Origin: Megalopta genalis
Taxonomy: Eukaryota; Arthropoda; Insecta; Hymenoptera; Halictidae
Length of the DNA: 64,000 bases
Assembly: GCF_051020955.1 (NCBI RefSeq)
Contig: NW_027476866.1
Coordinates: 62,001 to 126,000 of the forward strand
Reading direction: 5' to 3'
Shown here: positions 53,402 through 63,528 of the stretch, piece by piece
Numbering within the stretch: the stretch's first letter is position 1
How the letters are laid out: each line of letters opens with the position of its first letter
Notes under the pieces: generated by a model
What the model saw: the letters and a program-made list of their open reading frames with translations, nothing else
The model's database searches: none
Told to the model about the DNA's origin: nothing
Program-made: the position numbers and the translations under genes

Positions 53402-54600
53402 TAGCTTCATATCCAAGCGAAACACATGACTTAGCTTCAAATCAATGCGATGTAGAAGGTTTAGCTTCAAATCCATGCGAAACAAATCATTTAGCATCAA
53501 ACACTTGGGATATAAGTGATACAGCTTCAAATGCAGACGAATCGAAAGAGTTAGCTTCAAAATCGATGCGATACACATTATTTAGCTTCAAATCAATGCG
53601 AAGTAGAAGGCTTTGCTTCAAATCCATGCGAAACAAATGATTTAGCATCAGATACTTGCGATATAAGGGATATAGCTTCAAATGCAGGGGAAACAAACGA
53701 GTTAGTTTCAAATCCATGCGAAACACATGATTTAGCTTCAGAGCAAATCGATGTAGAAGGATTAGCTTCAAATCCATGAGACACAATGATTTAGCTTCAC
53801 ATACTAGCGATATGAGTGATATAGCTTCAAATGCAGACGAAACAAACGAGTTTGCTTCAAATCCAAGGGAATCACATGATTTAGCTTCAAATCAATGCGA
53901 TGTAGAAGGTTTAGCTACAAATCCATGCGAAACAAAAGATGTACTTTCAAACGCTTCCATATAAGTGATATAGCTCCAAAAGCAGACGAAACAAACTCGT
54001 TAGCTTCATATCCAAGCGAAACACATGACTTAGCTTCAATCAATGCGATGTAGAAGGTTTAGCTTCAAATCCATGCGAAACAAATCATTTAGCATCAAAC
54101 ACTTGGGATATAAGTGATACAGCTTCAAATGCAGACGAATCGAAAGAGTTAGCTTCAAAATCGATGCGATACACATTATTTAGCTTCAAATCAATGCGAA
54201 GTAGAAGGCTTTGCTTCAAATCCATGCGAAACAAATGATTTAGCATCAGATACTTGCGATATAAGGGATATAGCTTCAAATGCAGGGGAAACAAACGAGT
54301 TAGTTTCAAATCTATGCGAAACACATGATTTAGCTTCAGAGCAAATCGATGTAGAAGGATTAGCTTCAAATCCATGAGACACAAATGATTTAGCTTCACA
54401 TACTAGCGATATGAGTGATATAGCTTCAAATGCAGACGAAACAAACGAGTTTGCTTCAAATCCAAGGGAATCACATGATTTAGCTTCAAATCAATGCGAT
54501 GTAGAAGGTTTAGCTACAAATCCATGCGAAACAAATGATGTACTTTCAAACGCTTCCCATATAAGTGATATAGCTCCAAAAGCAGACGAAACAAACTCGT
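53402..54600. repeat. 599-bp tandem duplication with single-base indels
   Basis: Two copies, 53,402-54,000 and 54,001-54,600. They differ by three one-base gaps: CTTCAATCAATG in copy 2 (54,035) for CTTCAAATCAATG, GACACAATGATT in copy 1 (53,781) for GACACAAATGATT, and CGCTTCCATATAAG in copy 1 (53,951) for CGCTTCCCATATAAG. All three lie in short homopolymers, so they may be real slippage or sequencing errors. Confidence 0.8.
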
Positions 54601-57405
54601 TAGCTTCATATCCAAGCGAAACACATGATTTAGCTTTAAATCAATGCGATGTAGAAGGTTTTGCATAAAATCAATGCGATGTAGAAGGATTAGCTTCAAA
54701 TCAATGCGATGTAGAAGGTTTAGCTTCAAATCCATGCGAAACAAATGATTTAGCTTCAAACACTTGGGATATATGTGATATAGCTTCAAATGCAGACGAA
54801 ACAAACGAGTTAGCTTCAAATCCGAGCGAAACAAGTGATTTTTCTTCAAATACTTGCGATACAGGTGATATAGCTTCAAATCCATGCAAAACACATGATT
54901 AAGCTTCAAATCAATGCTATGTAGAAGGTTTAGCTTCAAATCCATGCGACACAAATGATTTAGCTTCATATACTTGCGATATAAGTGATATATCATCAAA
55001 TGCAGACGAAACAAACGAGTTAGCTTCAAATCGATGCGAAATCCATGATTAAGCTTCAAATCAATGCGAAGTAGAAGGTTTAGCTTCAAATCCATGCCTA
55101 ACAAATGATTAAGCTTCAGATACTTGCGATATAAGTGATATAGCTCAAATGTAGACGAAACAAACGAGTTAGCTTCAAATCTAAGCGAAACACATGATTT
55201 AGCTTCAAATCAATGCGATGTAGAAGGTTTAGCTTCAAATCCATGCGAAACGAATGATTTAACATCAGATAGTTGCGATATAAGTGATATAGCTTCAAAT
55301 GCAGACGAAATAAACGAGTTAGCTCCAAATCCAAGCGAATCACATGATTTAGCTTCAAATCATTGCGATGTGGAAGGTTTAACTTCAAATCCATGCGAAG
55401 CAAATGATTTAGCTTCAAACACTTGGGATATAAGTGATATAGCTTCAAATGCAGACGAAACAAACGAGTTAGCTTCAAATCCATGCGAAACACATGATTT
55501 AGCTGCAAATCAATGCGATGTAGATGATTTAGCTGCAAATCAATGCGTTGTTGAAGATTTAGCTTCAAATCCATGCGAAACAAATGATTTAACATCAGAT
55601 AGTTGCGATATAAGTTATATAGCTTCAAATGCAGACGAAACAAACGAGATAGCTTCAAATCCAAGCGAAACACATGATTTAGCTTAAAATCAATGCGATG
55701 TAGAAGGTTTAGCTTGCAATCCACGCGAAACACATGATTTAGCTTCAAATCAATGCCATATAGAAGGTTTAGCTTCAAATCCATGCGACACAAATGATTT
55801 AGCATCAGATACATGCGTTATAAGTGATATAACTTCAAATGCAGGAGAAACAAACGAGTTAGCTTCAAATCCATGCAAAACACATGATTAATCTTCAAAT
55901 CAATGCTATGTAGAAGGTTTAGCTTCAAATCCATGCGACACAAATGAATAAGCTTCAGATACTTGCGATATAAGTGATATAGCTTCAAATGCGGACGAAA
56001 CAACGAGTTAGCTTCATATCCAAGCGAAACACATGATTTAGCTTTAAATCAATGCGTTGTAGAAGGTTTAGCTTCAAATCCATGCGAAACCAATGATTTA
56101 GCTTCAGATACTTGCGATGTAAGTTGTATAGCTTCAAATGCAGACGAAACAAACGAGTTAGCATTATATCCAAGCGAAACACATGATTTAACTTCAAATC
56201 AATGCGATGTAGAAGGTTTAGCTTCAAATCCATGCGATACAAATGATTTAGCATCAAACACTTGGGATATAACTGATATAGCTTCAAATGCAGACGAATC
56301 AAATGAGTTAGCTTCAAAAACCATGCTAAACACATGATTTAGCTTCAAATCAATGCGAAGTAGAAGGCTTAGCATCAAATCCATGCGACGCAAATGATAT
56401 AGCATCAGATACTTGCGATATAAGTGATACAGCTTCAAATGCAGGAGAAACAAACGAGACAGATTCAAATCCTTGCAAAACTCATGATTAAGCTTTAAAT
56501 CGATGCTATGTAGAAGGTTTATCTTTAAATCCATGCCTAACAAATGATTAAGCATCAGATACTTGCGATATAAGTGATATAGCTTCAAATTCAGACGAAA
56601 CAATCGAGATAGCTTCATGTCCAAGGGAAACACATGATTTGGCTTCTAATCAATGCGAAACACATGCTTTAGCTTCGAATCAATGCGATGTAGAAGGTTT
56701 AGCTTCAAATCCGCGCGAAAAAATGATTTAGCTTCAAATACTTCCGATATAAGTGATATAGCTTCAAATGCAGACGAAACAAACGAGTTAGCTTCAAATC
56801 CATGCGAGACATATGATTTAGCTAAAATTCATGCCGAACACATGATTAGCTTCAAATTCGTGCGAAACAAATGATCTAGCTTGAAATCTATGCGAAAAAC
56901 ATGATTTAGCTGCAAATCAATGCGATGTAGAAGGATTAGCTTCAAATCCGGGCGAAACAAATGATTTAGCTTCAAATACTTCCGATATAAGTGATATAGC
57001 TTGAAATGCAGACGAAACAAACGAGTTAGCTTCAAATCCATGCGAAACGCATGATTTAGCTTAAAATTCATGCCGGACACATGGATTAGCTTCAAATTCG
57101 TGCGAAACAAATGATTTAGCTCCAAATCCAAGCGAATCACATGATTTATCTTCAAATCATTGCGATGTGGAAGGTTTAACTTCAAATCCATGCGAAGCAA
57201 ATGATTTAGCTTCAAACACTTGGATATAAGTGATATAGCTTCAAATGCAGACGAAACAAACGAGTTAGCTTCAAATTCATGCGAAACACATGATTTAGCT
57301 GCAAATCAATGCGATGTAGAAAATTTGGCTTCAAATCCATGCGAAACAAATGATTAACATAAGATAGTTGCGATATAAGTTATATAGCTTCAAATGCAGA
57401 CGAAA

Positions 57406-58124
57406 CAAACGAGATAGCTTCAAATCCAAGCGAAACAAATGATTTAGCTTCAAATCAATGCGATGTAGAAGATTTAGCTTCAAATCCACGCGAAACACAT
57501 GATTTAGCTTCAAATCAATGCCATATAGAAGGTTTAGCTTCAAATCCGTGCGACACAAATGATATAGCTTCAGATACTTTCGATATAAGAGATATAGCGT
57601 CAAATGCAGACCGAACAAACAAGTTAGCTTCAAATCCATGCGAAAAACATGATTTAGCTTCAAATCAATTCGAACTAGAAGGATTAGCTTCAAATCTATG
57701 CGATACAAATGATTTAGCATCAGATACATGCGATATAAGTGATATAGCTTCAAATGCAGGAGAAACAAACGAGATAGCTTCAAATCCAAGCGAAACAAAT
57801 GATTTAGCTTCAAATCAATGCGATGTAGAAGATTTAGCTTCAAATCCACGCGAAACACATGATTTAGCTTCAAATCAATGCCATATAGAAGGTTTAGCTT
57901 TAATCCGTGCGACACAAATGATATAGCTTCAGATACTTTCGATATAAGAGATATAGCGTCAAATGCAGACCGAACAAACAAGTTAGCTTCAAATCCATGC
58001 GAAAAACATGATTTAGCTTCAAATCAATTCGAAGTAGAAGGATTAGCTTCAAATCTATGCGATACAAATGATTTAGCATCAGATACATGCGATATAAGTG
58101 ATATAGCTTCAAATGCAGGAGAAA
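57406..58124. repeat. 360-bp tandem duplication
   Basis: Two copies of a 12-monomer block, at 57,406-57,765 and 57,766-58,124. Copy 2 has lost one base (GCTTTAATCCGTGCG at 57,898 for GCTTCAAATCCGTGCG), and GAACTAGAAGG (57,672) in copy 1 is GAAGTAGAAGG in copy 2. A third, separate copy lies at about 63,655-63,920. Confidence 0.82.
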
Positions 58125-58564
58125 CAAACGAGTTAGCTACAAATCCATACAAAACACGTGATTAAGCTTCAAATCAATGCTATGTAGAAAGTTCAAATCC
58201 ATGCGAAACAAATGATTTAGCTTCAAACACTTGGGATATAAGTGATATAGCTTCAAATGCAGACGAAGCAAACGATTTAGCTTCAAATCCATGCGTAACA
58301 CATGATTCAGCTGCAGATAAATGCGATGTAGATGGTTTAGCTTCAAATCCATGCGAAACAAATGATTTAACATCAGATAGTTGCGATATAAGTGATATAG
58401 CTTCAAATGCAGACGAAATAAACGAGTTAGCTCCAAATCCAAGCGAATCACATGATTTAGCTTCAAATCATTGCGATGTGGAAGGTTTAACTTCAAATCC
58501 TTGCGAAGCAAATGATTTATCTTCAAACACTTGGGATATAAGTGATATAGCTTCAAATGTAGAC

Positions 58565-59686
58565 GAAACAAACGAGTTAGCATCATATCCAAGCGAAGAA
58601 CATGATTTAACTTCAAATCAATGCGATGTAGAAGGTTTAGCTTCAAATCCATGCGAAACAAATGATTTAGCTTCAAACACATATGATATAAGTGATGTAG
58701 CTTCAAATGCAGACGAATCAAATGAGTTAGCATCATATTCAAGCTAAACACATGATTTAGCTTCAAATCAATGCTATGTAGAAGATTTTGCTCAAATCCA
58801 TGCCTAAGAAATGATAAGCTTCAGATACTTGCGATATAAGTGATATAGCTTCAAATGCAGAAGAAACAAACGAGTTAGCATCATATTCAAGCTAAACACA
58901 TGATTTAGCTTCAAATCAATGCGATGTAGAACGTTTAGATTCAAATCCATGCGAAACCTATGATTTAGCTTCCGATACTTGCGATGTAAATTATATAGCT
59001 TCAAATGCAGACGAAACAAACGAGTCAGCATCATATACAAGCGAAAAACATGATTTAACTTCAAATCAATGCGATGTAGAAGGTTTAGCATCAAATCCAT
59101 GCGAAACAAATGATTTAGCATCAAACACTTGGGATATAACTGATATAGCTTCAAATGCAGACGAATGAAATGAATTAGCTTCAAAAACCATGCAGTACAC
59201 ATGATTTAGCTTCAAATCAATACGAAGTAGAAGGCTCAGCATCAAATCCATGCGACACAAATGATATAGCATCAGATACATGCGATATAAGTGATATAGC
59301 TTCAAATGCAGTAGAAACAAAGGAGACAGATTCAAATCCATGCAAAACTCATGATTAAGCTTTAAATCAATGCTATGTAGAAGGTTTATCTTCAAATCCA
59401 TGCCTAACAAATGATTAAGCGTCATATACTTGCGATATAAGTTATATAGCTTCAAATGAAGACGAAACAAACGAGTTAGCTTCATATCCAAGCGAAACAC
59501 ATGATTTGGCTTCAAATCAATGTGATGTAGAAGGTTTAGCTTCATATCCAAGCTAAACACATGATTTAGCTTCAAATCAATGCGATGTAGAACGTTTAGC
59601 TTCAAATCCATGCGAAACCAATGATTTAGCTTCAGATACTTGCGATGTAAGTTGTATAGCTTCAAATGCAGACGAAACAAACGAGT
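58565..59686. repeat. About 1.92-kb family: segment matching 62,407-63,528 (offset 3,842)
   Basis: Shares CCAAGCGAAGAACATG (58,590 and 62,432), CACATATGATATAAGTG (58,678 and 62,520) and AACCATGCAGTACACATG (59,187 and 63,029) with 62,407-63,528, with few differences. Its right part, from about 59,190, also recurs at 61,112 (offset 1,922). The last 5.4 kb thus carry three phases of a roughly 1.92-kb unit whose inner parts differ. Confidence 0.78.
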
Positions 59687-60180
59687 TAGCATCATATCCA
59701 AGCGAAACACATGATTTAACTTCAAATCAATGCGATGTAGAATGTTTAGCTTCAAATACATGCGAAACAAATGATTTAGCATCAAACACTTGGGATATAA
59801 CTGATATAGCTTCAAATGCAGACGAATCAAATGAGTTAGCTTCAAAAACCATGCTAAACACATGATTTAGCTTCAAATCAATGCGAAGTAGAAGGCTTAG
59901 CATCGAATCCATGCGACACAAATGATATAGCATCAGAAACATGCGATATAAGTGATACAGCTTCAAATGCAGGAGAAACAAACGAGACAGATTCAAATCC
60001 TTGCAAAACTCATGATTAAGCTTTAAATCGATGCTATGTAGAAGGTTTATCTTCAAATCCATGCCTAACAAATGATTAAGCTTCAGATACTTGCGATATA
60101 AGTGATATAGCTTCAAATTCAGACGAATCAATCGAGATAGCTTCATGTCCAAGGGAAACACATGATTTGGCTTCAAATCA
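59190..60180. repeat. 1,922-bp tandem duplication, copy 1
   Basis: Matches 61,112-62,100. GAAGACGAAACAAACGAG occurs at 59,458, 61,380 and 63,300. Both copies contain the stop-bearing CCAAGCTAAACACATG, CTCATGATTAAGC and GCCTAACAAATGATTAAGC monomers. The right part, from about 59,620 on, also matches 56,090-57,050 at an offset near 3,528. Confidence 0.78.
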
Positions 60181-61111
60181 ATGCGAAACACATGCTTTAG
60201 CTTCGAATCAATGCGATGTAGAAGGTTTAGCTTCAAATCCGCGCGAAAAAAATGATTTAGCTTCAAATACTTCCGACATAAGTGATATAGCTTCAAATGC
60301 AGACGAAACAAACGAGTTAGCTTCAAATCCATGCGAAACATATGATTTAGCTTAAAATTCATGCCGAACACATGGATTAGCTTCAAATTCGTGCGAAACA
60401 AATGATCTAGCTTCAAATCCATGCGAAAAACATGATTTAGCTGCAAATCAATGCGATGTAGAAGGATTAGCTTCAAATCCGGGCGAAACAAATGATTTAG
60501 CTTCAAATACTTCCGATATAAGTGATATAGCTTGAAATGCAGACGAAATAAACGAGTTAGCTTCAAATCCATGCGAAACGCATGATTTAGCTTAAAATTC
60601 ATGCCGAACACATGGATTAGCTTCAAATTCGTGCGAAACAAATGATTTAGCTTCAAATCCATGCGATACAGATGATTTAGCTTCAAATTAATGCGATGTA
60701 GAAGGTTTAGCTTCAAATCCATGCGAAACAAATCATTTAGCTTCAGATACTTGCGATATAAGTGACATAGCTTCAAATGCAGACGAAACAAATGAGTTAT
60801 CTTCAAATCCAAGCGATACAGATGATTTAGATTCAAATTAATGCGATGTAGAAGGTTTAGCTTCACATCCATGCGAAACAAATCATTTAGCTTCAGATAC
60901 TTGCGATATAAGTGATATAGCTTCAAATGCAGACGAAACAGACGAGTTAGCATCATATCCACGCGAAAAACATGATTTAACTTCAAATCAATGCGATGTA
61001 GAAGGTTTAGCTTCAAATCCATGCGAAACAAATGATCTAGCATCAAACGCTTGGGATATAACTGATATAGCTTCAAATGCAGACGAATCAAATGAATTAG
61101 CTTCAAAAACC

Positions 61112-62100
61112 ATGCTATACACTTGATTTAGCTTCAAATCAATACGAAGTAGATGGCTCAGCATCAAATCCATGCGACACAAAAGATATAGCATCAGATA
61201 CATGCGATATAAGTGATATAGCTTCAAATGCAGGAGAAACAAACGAGACAGATACAAATCCATGCAAATCTCATGATTAAGATTTAAATCAATGCTATGT
61301 AGAAGGTTTATCTTCAAATCCATGCCTAACAAATGATTAAGCGTCAGATACTTGCGATATAAGTTATATAGCTTCAAATGAAGACGAAACAAACGAGTTA
61401 GCTTCATATCCAAGCGAAACACATGATTTGGCTTCAAATCAATGCGATGTAGAAGGTTTAGCTTCATATCCAAGCTAAACACATGATTTAGCTTCAAATC
61501 AATGCGATGTAGAACGTTTAGCTTCAAATCCATGCGAAACCAATGATTTAGCTTCAGATACTTGCGATGTAAGTTGTATAGCTTCAAATGCAGACGAAAC
61601 AAACGAGTTAGCATCATATCCAAGCGAAACACATGATTTAACTTCAAATCAATGCGATGTAGAAGGTTTAGCTTCAAATCCATGCGAAACAAATGATTTA
61701 GCATCAAACACTTGGGATATAACTGATATAGCTTCAAATGCAGACGAATCAAATGAGTTAGCTTCAAAAACCATGCTAAACACATGATTTAGCTTCAAAT
61801 CAATGCGAAGTAGAAGGCTTAGCATCAAACCCATGCGACACAAATGATATAGCATCGGATACATGCGATATAAGTGATACAGCTTCAAGTGCAGGAGAAA
61901 CAAATGAGACAGATTCAAATCCTTGCAAAACTCATGATTAAGCTTTAAATCGATGCTATGTAGAAGGTTTATCTTCAAATCCATGCCTAACAAATGATTA
62001 AGCTTCAGATACTTGCGATATAAGTGATATAGCTTCAAATTCAGCCGAAACAATCGAGATAGCTTCATGTCCAAGCGAAACACATGATTTGGCTTCGAAT
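61112..62100. repeat. 1,922-bp tandem duplication, copy 2
   Basis: Second copy of 59,190-60,180, with single changes such as CACTTGATTTAGC (61,121) and GTAGATGGCTCAGC (61,149). It diverges near 62,095, where GATGTAGAAGGTTTACC replaces GAAACACATGCTTTAGC. Confidence 0.77.
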
Positions 62101-62406
62101 CAATGCGATGTAGAAGGTTTACCTTCAAATTCATGCGAAACAAATGATTTAGCTTCAAATCAATGCGAAGTAGAAGGCTTAGCATCAAATCCATGCGACG
62201 CAAATGATATAGCATCAGATACTTGCGATATGAGTGATATAGCTTCAAATGCAGAAGAAACAAACGAGTTAGCATCATATCCAAGCTAAACACATGATTT
62301 AGCTTCAAATCAATGCGATGTAGAACGTTTAGCTTCAAATCCATGCAAAACCAATGATTTAGCTTCAGATACTTGCGATGTAAGTTATATAGCTTCAAAT
62401 GCAGAC

Positions 62407-63528
62407 TAAACAAACGAGTTAGCATCATATCCAAGCGAAGAACATGATTTAACTTCAAATCAATGCGATGTAGAAGGTTTAGCTTCAAATCCATGCGAAA
62501 CAAATGATTTAGCTTCAAACACATATGATATAAGTGATGTAGCTTCAAATGCAGACGAATCAAATGAGTTAGCATCATATTCAAGCTAAACACATGATTT
62601 AGCTTCAAATCAATGCTATGTAGAAGATTTTGCTCAAATCCATGCCTAAGAAATGATAAGCTTCAGATACTTGCGATATAAGTGATATAGCTTCAAATGC
62701 AGAAGAAACAAACGAGTTAGCATCATATTCAAGCTAAACACATGATTTAGCTTCAAATCAATGCGATGTAGAACGTTTAGATTCAAATCCATGCGAAACC
62801 AATGATTTAGTTTCCGATACTGGCGATGTAAGTTATATAGCTTCAAATGCTGACGAAACAAACGAGTTAGCATCATATCCAAGCGAAAAACACGATTTAA
62901 CTTCAAATCAATGCGATGTAGAAGGTTTAGCATCAAATCCATGCGAAACAAATGATTTAGCATCAAACACTTGGGATATAACTGATATAGCTTCAAATGC
63001 AGACGAATGAAATGAATTAGCTTCAAAAACCATGCAGTACACATGATTTAGCTTCAAATCAATACGAAGTAGAAGGCTCAGCATCAAATCCATGCGACAC
63101 AAATGATATAGCATCAGATACATGCGATATAAGTGATATAGCTTCAAATGCAGTAGAAACAAAGGAGAGAGATTCAAATCCATGCAAAACTCATGATTAA
63201 GCTTTAAATCAATGCTATGTAGAAGGTTTATCTTCAAATCCATGCCTAACAAATGATTAAGCGTCAGATACTTGCGATATAAGTTATATAGCTTCAAATG
63301 AAGACGAAACAAACGAGTTAGCTTCATATCCAAGCGAAACACATGATTTGGCTTCAAATCAATACGATGTAGAAGGTTTAGCTTCATATCCAAGCTAAAC
63401 ACATTATTTAGCTTCAAATCAATGCGATGTAGAACGTTTAGCATCAAATCCATGCGAAACCAATGATTTAGCTTCAGATACTTGCGATGTAAGTTGTATA
63501 GCTTCAAATGCAGACGAAACAAACGAGT
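62407..63528. repeat. About 1.92-kb family, third phase (matches 58,565-59,686)
   Basis: Copy of 58,565-59,686 at an offset of 3,842, which is close to twice 1,921. Visible changes include GCAGACTAAACAAAC (62,401), GATACTGGCGATG (62,816) and CACATTATTTAGC (63,402). From 63,528 the sequence instead follows 57,250-57,660, so the array is again spliced from another block. Confidence 0.77.
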
